This document shows, one piece after another, positions 13,570 through 21,700 of a DNA stretch of 23,188 bases. The DNA is taken from the IMG/VR virus record IMGVR_UViG_3300010396_000103, positions 1 to 23,188 of that record, one strand, 5' to 3'. The notes below the pieces were generated by a model. That model was not told where the DNA came from and ran no database searches. It was given only the letters and a program-made list of their open reading frames with translations. A program made the translations under genes and the position numbers. Numbering within the stretch: the stretch's first letter is position 1; each line of letters opens with the position of its first letter. This DNA comes from a virus.

Positions 13570-15033
13570 ATGAATAAAGTCGCCATTGCAGGACGGGAAT
13601 TGATAAAGGGTAATATCGGCAACGCTATTATGGCGATCGCGTCCAAGTCGGTCGCCTCTGAGCTTATCCAGCCATCCCGCTGGCGCAATGGCAATTTCTT
13701 CTTTGGGGTCAATGGCGCGGATAAAGCCTTCATCTGGGGAAACTTCAATAGCTCGTTGATCGCTTATCAATTCTGCCCGATCGTGTCGGCGGTGATCAAC
13801 AAGAAGGCGCAGGCCCTGGTCAACGGGAAAACCGTGGTCAAGACCGACGACGATAAGCGCGTCGCCAATACTGTGTATGCCAAGGCTATCCTGAAGCTCA
13901 TGAAGCGGCCCAACGCCTTGCAAACCGGTAAACAGTTCAAGGCCCAAGGGAATATCTACAAACAGATCTACGGCTATTGTCCTGTGCTGATCATCAAGCC
14001 GGTTGGCTTTGAGGGAGACCCGAGCGTCTGGAAGTTGTGGAATATCCCACCGTGGATGCTCCAGATCCGCGATAAGACCGACCTGTTCTATACCACCGGC
14101 GCACCGTTCCAATCTATCTGGCTCACCTATATGGGACATTCTGTTCAGTTAAACCCGGACAGCATCTTCTTTTTACGCGAGAACCAGATCAGCACCGGTA
14201 CCTACATGATGAACAACAGCACGGAAAACAACGTGTCGTTGTTCCTGCCCGACAGCAAGCTCTTCGCCCTGGAAAAGCCGATCGACAATTTCATAGCATC
14301 CCTCGATAGCCGAGGTTCACTGATCCGCAATCGTGGTCCTCAGTGGTTGCTCACCAACGACAGCAACGATACGCCCGAAGCCGGGATTTTCCCGAATGAC
14401 CCCGAAATGCTGTCCAACCTTCACAAGGACTTCCTACAATATGGCATCCGCAGCGGCCAGCGCAAAGCCATCATCACCGATGCGAAGCTGAAACTGCAGA
14501 CCGTCGGTTTTGACGTGGCTCAACTGAAATTACTCGAAGGCGAGCTTCAGGACGCCAAACAAATCTGCGACGGGCTCAATTATCCGCCGTATCTCCTTGG
14601 CCTGGTAGACGCCAAATTCGACAACCAGGATATCGCGGAACGCTCGCTGTACACCAATTCCATTATTCCTGACAGCGATAGCGACGATGAACAATGGTCA
14701 TACATCTTCGGGCTCGATGATCTGGGATTGAAGGTTACCACGGATTTCAGCCATCTACCCGCATTACAAGAAGATATCACGGAGCAAGGCCGCGGCCGCT
14801 GGTATATGGACCAAGCCCTGCTGATCGAGTTCACACACGACTTACTCACATGGAACGAATGGCGGCAACAACTCGGTATGGACACGGTCCCGGGCCGCGA
14901 TCTGTATTACAGCCAAATGGTCGCCCAAGGACTTATTGCTCCGCCGCCGGCCGCATCGGCAGGACCGAATGTATCGAGCGATACCGCTGCATCAAATTCT
15001 AATAACCAAAACAACAACAACAATGGAAACTAA
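13570..15033 (+). CDS. portal protein, HK97 type
   Basis: A 487-residue protein forming the DNA entry ring of the head. It follows the terminase and precedes the prohead protease, the standard order. Sequence features fit HK97-like portals: FCPIVSAVINKKAQALVNGK near the start, the membrane/stem-type region SLDSRGSLIRNRGPQWLLTN, and the late helix LLEGELQDAKQICDGLNYPP followed by YLLG and NQDIAERSLY. The carboxy end is an Asn/Ser-rich tail. The ATG at 13570 is preferred; an in-frame ATG at 13540 lies inside the terminator stem and adds non-conserved residues. Confidence 0.85.
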   Translation: MNKVAIAGRELIKGNIGNAIMAIASKSVASELIQPSRWRNGNFFFGVNGADKAFIWGNFNSSLIAYQFCPIVSAVINKKAQALVNGKTVVKTDDDKRVANTVYAKAILKLMKRPNALQTGKQFKAQGNIYKQIYGYCPVLIIKPVGFEGDPSVWKLWNIPPWMLQIRDKTDLFYTTGAPFQSIWLTYMGHSVQLNPDSIFFLRENQISTGTYMMNNSTENNVSLFLPDSKLFALEKPIDNFIASLDSRGSLIRNRGPQWLLTNDSNDTPEAGIFPNDPEMLSNLHKDFLQYGIRSGQRKAIITDAKLKLQTVGFDVAQLKLLEGELQDAKQICDGLNYPPYLLGLVDAKFDNQDIAERSLYTNSIIPDSDSDDEQWSYIFGLDDLGLKVTTDFSHLPALQEDITEQGRGRWYMDQALLIEFTHDLLTWNEWRQQLGMDTVPGRDLYYSQMVAQGLIAPPPAASAGPNVSSDTAASNSNNQNNNNNGN

Positions 15034-15130
15034 GCCGGTCGAGAAACCGAAAATCGATAAAGCCGCCCTGGAAACTCAACGCGAGATCAAGGACCGGCAG
15101 GTTAAAACAAATGAAATCGTCAAGAAATGA
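15023..15130 (+). CDS. 35-residue micro-gene between portal and protease
   Basis: An ATG at 15023 inside the last codons of the portal opens 35 highly charged residues (METKPVEKPKIDKAALETQR and so on) ending in a TGA that overlaps the protease ATG. It is one predicted helix, lysine/glutamate-rich. Overlaps at both ends suggest it is translated by coupling. It could be a scaffold-like or linker peptide of the head; this is inference. Confidence 0.5.
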   Translation: METKPVEKPKIDKAALETQREIKDRQVKTNEIVKK

Positions 15131-16140
15131 GTAAGCTATTGGCCCTGAAAGATTTGTCCGGTGCAACCCTCTTTAAGTATCTCATTGAGAACAAAGAGGC
15201 GCTGATCGCGGAAAAAAAATCGATCGTCAAACACAGCGATCCGTTTTCCTGCATGCCGGAAGTGAGCCGGCTAAAGGTGAAAAAGGACGGCTCGATCATC
15301 AAGGCCGATGCTACCGACGATGAGGACCAGGATGGCAATGCCGATGGCGGCACTATGATTCCCGACGACGATAGTGTTCATGTGACCGTCGTCGCCAATA
15401 CCGCTAATTGGTGTGACAGCCAGCTCGACGTACTCATTCCGGATTGCTGGAAGAACACGATCAAGCAGCGGAAGGGCATGATCCCACACCTGCACGATCA
15501 CATCCACCAGATCGAAGCTAAGATCGGTGAGGTAGCGAAGATCTACAGCAAGGATATGAAGTTGACCGATCTCGGGTTGAATCAAACCGGCTCTACCCAG
15601 GTCCTGATCTTCGAGACGGACGTCATGTCCTCCTACAACCAGAAAATTTTCAATCAGTATAAGCTAAAGAAAATCAACCAGCACTCCATCGGGCTGCAGT
15701 ACGTGAAAATATCGCTCTGCATCAACGATAAGGACAGCGAGAAGGAATACGACTTCTGGAACAAATACTATCCGCAGGTGATCAACAAGGAAGTTGTTGA
15801 CGCTCGCGGCTATTTCTGGGTCGTGACCGAGATCAAGCTGCTGGAAAACTCCTGCGTACTGTTTGGATCAAACGAATTGACGCCGACCCTCGATGTAAAA
15901 GCCGACACTGGCACCCAGCCGCTGCAAAGCACTGACAAGGACCAGCCGCCGCCGTTCGACAGTTTGGGCGCCATAAAAGGAATCGTCATGTGCCAGAACT
16001 GCACGACGATCTATAGCACCGATCAATCGAGTTCGAGCAAATGTCCGGGATGTGGGCAATACAATTCGCCTAACAGCACGTCGACAGAGGTTCCAACATT
16101 CGATTCGCTGGCCGCTATAGCAGAAACAAAATTTATTTAA
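15127..16140 (+). CDS. prohead maturation protease with carboxy-terminal zinc ribbon
   Basis: A 337-residue protein. The central domain matches HK97-type (S78) prohead proteases: PHLHDHIHQIEAKIGEV with candidate catalytic His in 121-125, INQHSIGLQYVKI with Ser187, and EIKLLENSCVLFGSN with Glu240. Beyond the protease domain there is a ~75-residue extension with a four-cysteine zinc ribbon (Cys289, 292, 306, 309) flanked by two copies of a short motif, PPFDSLGAI and PTFDSLAAI. An acidic segment (about 61-82) precedes the protease core. It would cleave the capsid amino-terminal domain during maturation. The extension may tether the enzyme to capsid protein or DNA. Confidence 0.8.
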   Translation: MSKLLALKDLSGATLFKYLIENKEALIAEKKSIVKHSDPFSCMPEVSRLKVKKDGSIIKADATDDEDQDGNADGGTMIPDDDSVHVTVVANTANWCDSQLDVLIPDCWKNTIKQRKGMIPHLHDHIHQIEAKIGEVAKIYSKDMKLTDLGLNQTGSTQVLIFETDVMSSYNQKIFNQYKLKKINQHSIGLQYVKISLCINDKDSEKEYDFWNKYYPQVINKEVVDARGYFWVVTEIKLLENSCVLFGSNELTPTLDVKADTGTQPLQSTDKDQPPPFDSLGAIKGIVMCQNCTTIYSTDQSSSSKCPGCGQYNSPNSTSTEVPTFDSLAAIAETKFI

Positions 16141-16159
16141 CCCGTTCAATTTTAAAACA

Positions 16160-17494
16160 ATGATCACGAAGGAAGAATTAGATGCTCTCGTAGCACAGCT
16201 CGGGCCGCAGATGGCGGCAAAGGTAAAAGCCGAGCTTGATGCCTACGAAGCCAAGGTCAAGCAGTTTGCGATCGATGCGGTCAAAAACGGTAATTACATC
16301 ACCAAGGAATCTTTTGAGGAGTACTCGAATGCCGCCAGGACCGCTGTTGAGGCTGTGAAGGCGATCTGCGAAAAGCAGGGTACGACCCTCGCCGAAGTGG
16401 CGCTCAAACTCAGCTCCGACCAGATCGGCACCAAATCGCCGGCCGAAGTGCTTCGCGCGGACAACGAGGAACTGCGCAAGATCTATTCGCAGGGCAATGG
16501 CAAAAAGGAGTACATGCTCAATGTCAACGCCAAGGGTGAATGGGTCATGAAACCGATCGACACGACCAAGACCACCGGGTACGAAGCCTCCGTTGCTGGT
16601 GTGCCCGCCGGCGCGGTTGCATCTATCACCCAAGCGCTGGATGCTGCTACACTGCTCCGCGTCGGAGCCGGTTCGATGATCAACAGCCAGTACCGCAACT
16701 CGGCCTGGATATTCGATCTGTGTAATACGATCAATGCGTCCTACATCTCCGCACAGCCTTTCGCTATGTGGTTTGACGAGCAGCCGAAAGTCGGTTCATC
16801 GGCTCAGGTCGCTGAAGGTGCAGCAAAACCCGGTACGCAGTACCTCTATCAGCTGAACAGCGCGACCTACAAAAAGGAAGCGACGCTGATCGGCATCACC
16901 GAAGAGTTTCATATCGACTTCGCCCAACTGGAGAGCGATCTGCTCAACAAAGGACGCATCGATGTGATCAACCGCGTCAACCAGGCCATTCTACCTAATA
17001 TCATCGCGGCTGCCACGCTGTATAACCAGGGTGTTGCCTTCAAGGGTGCGACCGGCGTTGCCAACGTGAACGACTTCGATGCTATCGCCGCACTCGCCGC
17101 TCAGGTCGATAATGCTACGTTCGGCGGAGCAAAGACCAACACGGCCATCATGGGGACCAACAAGAAGTACCGCATGGGCATTCAGAAGAACACGCTCGGC
17201 TCTTACCTGAACCCGCCGGAAGTACTGGCAGGAGTATCGTTCGTGGGCAACCCTTCGATCGACGCCTCTTCTCTGGGTGCTGACGGTTTGATTGCCGGCG
17301 ACCTCAAGCAGTACAACATCATCCTGCGCGGCGGGTTGATCGTACGGGTTGGTTACAACGGTAACGACTTCGGCAACAACTCATTCTCAACGGTTATGGA
17401 GCAGTTCTACTACGATTACATCTCTTCCGTTCGGAAGGTTGCGATCGTAAGCGGACCCGATTTCGCCACCGTCAAGGCCGCGATCTCCGCATAA
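16160..17494 (+). CDS. major capsid protein, HK97 fold
   Basis: A 444-residue protein. The first ~110 residues are a charged helical region resembling the HK97 delta (scaffold) domain that the protease removes. Then comes the shell domain: YEASVAGVPAGAVASI, WFDEQPKVGSSAQVAEGAAK, a long spine region (EATLIGITEEFHIDFAQLE), the A-domain segment GTNKKYRMGIQKN and GLIVRVGYNGNDF near the end. Codon use looks richer and more regular than in the accessory region, as expected for a highly expressed gene. The A-rich leader tttaaaaca precedes the ATG. Position directly after the protease confirms the call. Confidence 0.88.
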   Translation: MITKEELDALVAQLGPQMAAKVKAELDAYEAKVKQFAIDAVKNGNYITKESFEEYSNAARTAVEAVKAICEKQGTTLAEVALKLSSDQIGTKSPAEVLRADNEELRKIYSQGNGKKEYMLNVNAKGEWVMKPIDTTKTTGYEASVAGVPAGAVASITQALDAATLLRVGAGSMINSQYRNSAWIFDLCNTINASYISAQPFAMWFDEQPKVGSSAQVAEGAAKPGTQYLYQLNSATYKKEATLIGITEEFHIDFAQLESDLLNKGRIDVINRVNQAILPNIIAAATLYNQGVAFKGATGVANVNDFDAIAALAAQVDNATFGGAKTNTAIMGTNKKYRMGIQKNTLGSYLNPPEVLAGVSFVGNPSIDASSLGADGLIAGDLKQYNIILRGGLIVRVGYNGNDFGNNSFSTVMEQFYYDYISSVRKVAIVSGPDFATVKAAISA

Positions 17495-17524
17495 CCAATT
17501 TTATAACGCAAAAGCTCGAAAGTC

Positions 17525-17914
17525 ATGAACGAAGAACTGGATGAACTGGATGAACTGGAAGGACCAGAAGGAGCGCCGAAAGCTCAGGGCGAGACTACTG
17601 TCGATGTTCCGCCGATCCAAACGGAAACCATCAGCAAGCCGGAATCGAATGTTCTGCCGCTGATCATCTCGGGAGGAAATGAAGAATTGCCGGGCCGGCA
17701 TACGGTGATCGCCACTGTTTCTATGGCTTCGCCGGCCAACGCAGGTCAGCATGCTCCTTCCAGCCGGGTATCGGTGAAAATCGAATACCCGAAAAACTGG
17801 AAGAAAGACCGGCATTTCAAGGATGGAGACATTAAGGTAGTGGCACCCGAAACGGCCAAACAGTTCATCGCTATGGGAATCGCAACCATGTTTGACGAGC
17901 AAAAAGCGGAATAA
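17525..17914 (+). CDS. small head-region protein of unknown role
   Basis: A 129-residue protein. The start has a short tandem repeat (ELDELDELEG; the DNA repeats gaactggat), then a Pro/Thr-rich linker, then a strand-rich domain (RVSVKIEYPKNWKKD, KVVAPETAKQFIAMG). It follows the capsid gene and overlaps the next gene by TAATG. It could be a head decoration or connector-associated protein. No clear family. Confidence 0.55.
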   Translation: MNEELDELDELEGPEGAPKAQGETTVDVPPIQTETISKPESNVLPLIISGGNEELPGRHTVIATVSMASPANAGQHAPSSRVSVKIEYPKNWKKDRHFKDGDIKVVAPETAKQFIAMGIATMFDEQKAE

Positions 17915-18789
17915 TGTCCTTTATTGACGCATCATATTTTGTTGGCGAGCTCTCCCTTCCGAACACGGATGAAGCCGCGGTAGCCGAAAGGCTCACGCTG
18001 TTCATATCCAAATATGAACCGAGGTTCCTGCAGATGCTATTCGGCTATCCGCTGTACAAGGCTTTCGTCGCCGGCATGGCGGTCACGCCGACCCCGGATC
18101 AACGCTTCCTGGATATCCTGTACGGCAAAGAGTACACTGATTTTCAGGGACGTCTCCAAAAGTGGAAAGGGATCATCGTGACGGATTCGCCCATCTTCAC
18201 CATATCCGGCAACCTGGCTTACAAAAAGCCTGTCTACGTAACCGCTGGCACAACGCCGGGGTTTGTGCCCAACACAAACACGGCGACGCTCGATGGAACG
18301 AACGGTACGGATGACTGGCGAGGATGGACGCCTATTCATTTCCGCGATGGCAGCCCGATCTATCCGGATGTAGACTATTCCTGGGATATCGACACCGGCG
18401 TCCTGACGCTCCTTACTGATGGCGATGTGTGGGAGACTGGTGAAAAGATCTTTTCCCAGTTCGACCAGCGCACCGATTCTATCAACTCGGTCGATGTGAC
18501 GGGATCCGAAAGCTGTATTGCCAACTACGTCTACTACCAGTACAAACGGAATTACGCCACCCAAACCACAGACTTCGGTGAGGTTGTCACGCAAGCAGAA
18601 AATTCAAGGAATGCAAGCCCGCGTAAAAAGCTGGCCAGCGCCTGGAATGAAATGCACGAGTGGGTGAAACAGTTCTGCGAGTTCATGGAGGCTACAACCA
18701 ATGCAGATCCAACGATCTATCCGGAATGGACGCTCGCCGACGAACATCATGCGCTCAAGGTTTTTGGTTTTATGAACCCGATTTATTAA
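17914..18789 (+). CDS. head-tail connector/adaptor-like protein with an inserted domain
   Basis: A 291-residue protein. Residues 1-85 and 190-291 are helical and resemble a Bacteroidota adaptor family (YEPRFLQMLFGYPLYKAF, then CIANYVYYQYKRNY and a final helix LASAWNEMHEWVKQF). Between them, residues about 90-185 are strand-, Gly-, Thr- and Asp-rich (ISGNLAYKKPVYVTAG, PDVDYSWDIDTGVLTLLTDG), an insertion that looks like a beta-sandwich. The adaptor role rests on gene order after the capsid and helix pattern; the insert is unusual. Confidence 0.5.
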   Translation: MSFIDASYFVGELSLPNTDEAAVAERLTLFISKYEPRFLQMLFGYPLYKAFVAGMAVTPTPDQRFLDILYGKEYTDFQGRLQKWKGIIVTDSPIFTISGNLAYKKPVYVTAGTTPGFVPNTNTATLDGTNGTDDWRGWTPIHFRDGSPIYPDVDYSWDIDTGVLTLLTDGDVWETGEKIFSQFDQRTDSINSVDVTGSESCIANYVYYQYKRNYATQTTDFGEVVTQAENSRNASPRKKLASAWNEMHEWVKQFCEFMEATTNADPTIYPEWTLADEHHALKVFGFMNPIY

Positions 18790-18809
18790 CGATCAAATTT
18801 CATTCGATA

Positions 18810-19241
18810 ATGAAAACGTATTTGAAAAGCTCTTTACTGGCCGTCTGCCTGCTGGCGATGGCCTTCGCGGGGTCGGCGCAGACCACTATGCTGTCCACGA
18901 CCAGCGGCGGTTCGCTCGACACGGTGACCAATACCGGCGTCCGGATCATGGGGGTTAATACCGTCGGTTACAAGGAGACGATCACCGCGACCGTCGTGAT
19001 TACCAAAATTTCCGGTACTCAGGGCGGAACGATGGTCCCTGTTGGCAGCGATGACGGCACCAACTGGCACGACATCAGCCAGATCACCAAAGACACCGTA
19101 ACCGTTCCTAACCAGGCAAGCTATATCAAGGGGTATAGTTTCCAGCGCGGGTGGAAATGGTACGGGGTCCAATGGACCGGCACCGGTACCATGCAGGGGT
19201 CTATCAGCGGTAAACTCGTAGCCCGTAAACAGACCGACTAA
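18810..19241 (+). CDS. signal-peptide-bearing protein within the structural operon
   Basis: A 143-residue protein with a clear Sec signal: KTYLK, a hydrophobic core LLAVCLLAMAFAG (residues 9-21) and a probable signal peptidase I site AGSA-Q after residue 23. The Cys at 13 does not fit a lipobox. The mature part is Thr/Gly/Ser-rich and strand-like (ETITATVVITKISG, DDGTNWHDI, SFQRGWKWYGVQWTG), suggesting a beta-sandwich. Stop overlaps the next start (TAATG). Export of a phage structural-region protein is unexpected: it may be a virion protein that uses the host envelope, a secreted or surface-displayed exclusion factor, or a moron. Confidence 0.6.
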   Translation: MKTYLKSSLLAVCLLAMAFAGSAQTTMLSTTSGGSLDTVTNTGVRIMGVNTVGYKETITATVVITKISGTQGGTMVPVGSDDGTNWHDISQITKDTVTVPNQASYIKGYSFQRGWKWYGVQWTGTGTMQGSISGKLVARKQTD

Positions 19242-19789
19242 TGAGTACGGCGCCCTTATATATCGTTGATGTCATTGGCGAAGTGGTTAAGGCGGTGGAC
19301 TCTGTCCTTTTCCCCACGCTGAATGCCCATATCGACTATTTGTATGGGCGCCCCACTCAACTTCTCGCCGAGCTGCAGAAGATGGCTGGAGCCTCATCGA
19401 CAAAAGGCTTGCGCTATCCGCTGATCGCTTTGTTTATGGATTTCCCAGAGCAAGCCGGCACAGGATATTACGCGGAAGTGAAATTTCCTAAGATATCGAT
19501 CGCCACACTCACGGATTTCAATGACTCACCGGCGAAGCGATATCAGAAGACGTTCAAAAAGACGCTTTACCCGATCTACATGGAGTTCAAGCGGCAACTG
19601 GCATTGCATCCGAATATAGTCGGTAACGATCCTGGCGCTTTCTCCCTGCTGAAATGGGACCGGCCGGGAAATCAGCCGGAAGGCGGAAATATGAACGATT
19701 ACCTCGACGCGATCGAGCTCCAAAATCTTCAACTCACGTTCAAGACAGTTTCAACATGTACAAAACCTATTAAAATCAATTCAAGATGA
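19241..19789 (+). CDS. neck or tail-completion protein candidate
   Basis: A 182-residue protein placed between the connector genes and the probable tail tube gene. It has IVDVIGEVVKAVDSVLFPTL, a strand RYPLIALFMDF, and then FPKISIATLTDF and RYQKTFKKTLYPIYMEF, a layout seen in small tail-terminator or completion proteins. It overlaps both neighbours (TAATG and ATGA). The assignment is mainly positional. Confidence 0.45.
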   Translation: MSTAPLYIVDVIGEVVKAVDSVLFPTLNAHIDYLYGRPTQLLAELQKMAGASSTKGLRYPLIALFMDFPEQAGTGYYAEVKFPKISIATLTDFNDSPAKRYQKTFKKTLYPIYMEFKRQLALHPNIVGNDPGAFSLLKWDRPGNQPEGGNMNDYLDAIELQNLQLTFKTVSTCTKPIKINSR

Positions 19790-20715
19790 GTGCTATTGTA
19801 AGGGCGTGCTTAAAAGGCGCCACCATAAAAAACACAGGTGTCGAGTGTAATGAGTCCATGGGCCCTACCTCGATGCTTTACGCGGTTCCACCCGATCTCA
19901 CGTGGGACGATTCGGATTTGGAAGATTTCACAACCTGGCTGACGGATGCCATTCACGCCCCGCTGGGCCAGCGTATCTATCCGCTGTTCGGACCCGAAGT
20001 ACCTATCCGCAAGATCACCCTCAGCAAGGAAAGCGATGTGATCCCCGTTCAGGATGACGGCACTCCGATCTTCGTTCGGTACGGAACCCTCACCCGGGCA
20101 TTCGCTACGACCGAGGCAGGTATCTGCTATGCCGAGGCGCTCCAATCCCTGAACAAGTCGGGCTATTCCATCATCGAAGTGGACAACGCCAACCAGTTGC
20201 TGATGCGCAAGAACGAGGACGGCACCTACAGCGGTCTGCGCTGTACATTCATGTACAGCCCGTCGCCCGATCTGGCCGACTTCAAGAACCCGGGCTATAT
20301 CAACTTCCAGATCACCTTCACGCCGGCCGAGTACGTGGGCTTTGGGATCATCTTCCAGGGTGATTCTACGATCTCCGACCTCATGGGGTTGATCGATGCC
20401 GAAATCACGGACGCTACAGGATCCTCGGTTACCAAACTTAAGATTGGCATTCAGACCCTTTGCGGCATGGATGACCTGGTGGCCAAACTGGGCGCACCGC
20501 TGGCCGCCATCACCAATTTCGTCGTCACGCTGAAAAGCTCGAGGGCTGTTCAGACGATCAGTGCTGCAGCGATTGTTGGCGGACATATCGAGCTCACGGG
20601 GACTTTCGTCAGTGGAAGCGTGTATACCGTTGCCGGCGCAGCTGCTTCGGTCTGGCTCGCAGCGGATATCGATGGCTACGAGGCTATTCAATCGGTAGAT
20701 ATCACTATCCCATAA
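19786..20715 (+). CDS. probable major tail (tube) protein
   Basis: A 309-residue protein, strand-rich with many Thr/Gly/Asp residues, encoded immediately before the pre-tape-measure genes. Segments such as GLRCTFMYSPSPDLADFKNP and PGYINFQITFTPAEYVGF read as beta-strands of a tube domain; the last ~80 residues (FVVTLKSSRAVQTISAAAIV, then ELTGTFVSGSVYTV) form a separate strand-rich end that resembles an Ig-like decoration. Codon use is capsid-like, suggesting high expression. Family not named with certainty; position and composition carry the call. Confidence 0.6.
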   Translation: MSAIVRACLKGATIKNTGVECNESMGPTSMLYAVPPDLTWDDSDLEDFTTWLTDAIHAPLGQRIYPLFGPEVPIRKITLSKESDVIPVQDDGTPIFVRYGTLTRAFATTEAGICYAEALQSLNKSGYSIIEVDNANQLLMRKNEDGTYSGLRCTFMYSPSPDLADFKNPGYINFQITFTPAEYVGFGIIFQGDSTISDLMGLIDAEITDATGSSVTKLKIGIQTLCGMDDLVAKLGAPLAAITNFVVTLKSSRAVQTISAAAIVGGHIELTGTFVSGSVYTVAGAAASVWLAADIDGYEAIQSVDITIP

Positions 20716-20745
20716 CAATATTATTCACCTAGTAAATAATTCAAA

Positions 20746-20994
20746 ATGAGTTACAAAAGATTCGGACCGGCCGACGCCAACAAAATCAAGGCGGTTGACG
20801 TCAACCTGGATGCCTTCAGGGAATACAAGACCCTGGATGACCTGAAAAAGGAACCGGGGAAGATATTCGGCCATCTGTCTGCCTCCGCGCAGGATGCCGC
20901 CTATGAAGAACTCGCCGCTGAACTTGGTTTGCCCAAGGCAGCGCCTGCGGCTCAGACCGCGAAGCCCGTAGTTGCTTCGGCCGCTGCTCAATAA
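20746..20994 (+). CDS. small protein after the tail tube
   Basis: An 82-residue protein with a helical, charged first 60 residues (DANKIKAVDVNLDAFREYK, LDDLKKEPGKIFGHL) and an Ala/Pro-rich flexible end. It has an A/T-rich leader and is followed by a terminator-like hairpin. It could be a tail assembly protein; no frameshift partner overlaps it. Confidence 0.55.
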   Translation: MSYKRFGPADANKIKAVDVNLDAFREYKTLDDLKKEPGKIFGHLSASAQDAAYEELAAELGLPKAAPAAQTAKPVVASAAAQ

Positions 20995-20997
20995 TCC

Positions 20998-21029
20998 AAA
21001 AGGGGTCGTGAGAGATCGCGGCCCCTTTT
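20998..21029. terminator. terminator-like hairpin inside the tail module
   Basis: aaaagggg (20998-21005) pairs with cccctttt (21022-21029); the inner tcgtg/cgcgg segments pair with G-T wobbles around an agagat loop. The A-run and T-run on the two sides would allow termination in either direction. It sits between the 82-residue gene and the next tail gene and likely lowers expression of downstream tail genes relative to the tube. Confidence 0.65.
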
Positions 21030-21042
21030 CAAAATCTCCGCT

Positions 21043-21534
21043 ATGCTGGATGACTTCGCGCAACTGATAGCCAAATTGCAGGCTTTTGACTTCGGTCAAG
21101 AGTTGCAGACGATTGTTGAGGATAATACTGACGCGATTGCCGATTTGCAACGTGAGCAGATGCTCGAAGGGCGCGGAGTGGATGGGGAGTACATAAGACC
21201 ATTTTACAGCGAGAACCCATTTTTCAAAAAACCGGGTGCAGCGCAGCGGTATGCGGAATGGAAGCAGAAGATCACTCCAAATGCAAAAAGGCCCCTCGAT
21301 GTGCCCAATCTTTTCATTAACGGAAAATTCCACGACTCGCTTTCGGCTAAGGTTGATGGGGAGGTTTTTGAAATTGAGACGTCCGCTGAATTTGGAGATA
21401 AAGTATTTGAGGTTCATCAAAATGCACAGGGATTGGATGCAGAGAAAAGATTGGAATTCGCTGAAACTATTACGCTGCCGGCCGTAAAAGAGGCTTTGCA
21501 GGCGAAAACAGGGCTAACCATTACCAGTGAGTAA
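21043..21534 (+). CDS. hypothetical tail-region protein
   Basis: A 163-residue protein. It starts with a helix (FGQELQTIVEDNTDAIADLQ), then QMLEGRGVDGEYIRPFYSEN, PGAAQRYAEWKQKITPNAKR and PNLFINGKFHDSLSAKVDGE, ending in a helix. I recall similar R.PTYS...YA.WK...PNLF..G.FH patterns in Bacteroidota phage tail regions but cannot name a function. The gene begins 13 nt after the hairpin. Confidence 0.65.
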   Translation: MLDDFAQLIAKLQAFDFGQELQTIVEDNTDAIADLQREQMLEGRGVDGEYIRPFYSENPFFKKPGAAQRYAEWKQKITPNAKRPLDVPNLFINGKFHDSLSAKVDGEVFEIETSAEFGDKVFEVHQNAQGLDAEKRLEFAETITLPAVKEALQAKTGLTITSE

Positions 21535-21700
21535 CACGATCACCATATCGAAGGATGCTGTACGAGAATTGGCGAATGAGGTTGCCCGGGATCATGTTCT
21601 TACCCTATTAAAAGAATTGCAGCATTGGAAGGATAGTGGCAAAGATATTCAACGATACATTTTGATCAAACAACACCTCTATACCAAAGGAACCAGCTAA
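21527..21700 (+). CDS. 57-residue micro-gene with GTG start
   Basis: A GTG at 21527, inside the last codons of the previous gene, opens 57 residues (SNTITISKDAVRELANEVAR, then LLKELQHWKDSGKDI) ending in TAA that overlaps the next ATG as TAATG. It looks helical and fully protein-like, and fills what would otherwise be a 165-nt gap in a tightly packed operon. The position suggests a tail assembly accessory. Confidence 0.55.
   Translation: MSNTITISKDAVRELANEVARDHVLTLLKELQHWKDSGKDIQRYILIKQHLYTKGTS

Noticed and set aside
19810-20718. A 302-codon minus-strand open frame opposite the tail tube gene
   Set aside because: It mirrors the codon structure of the + strand gene, which is coupled to its neighbours at ATGA; nothing supports the antisense reading.
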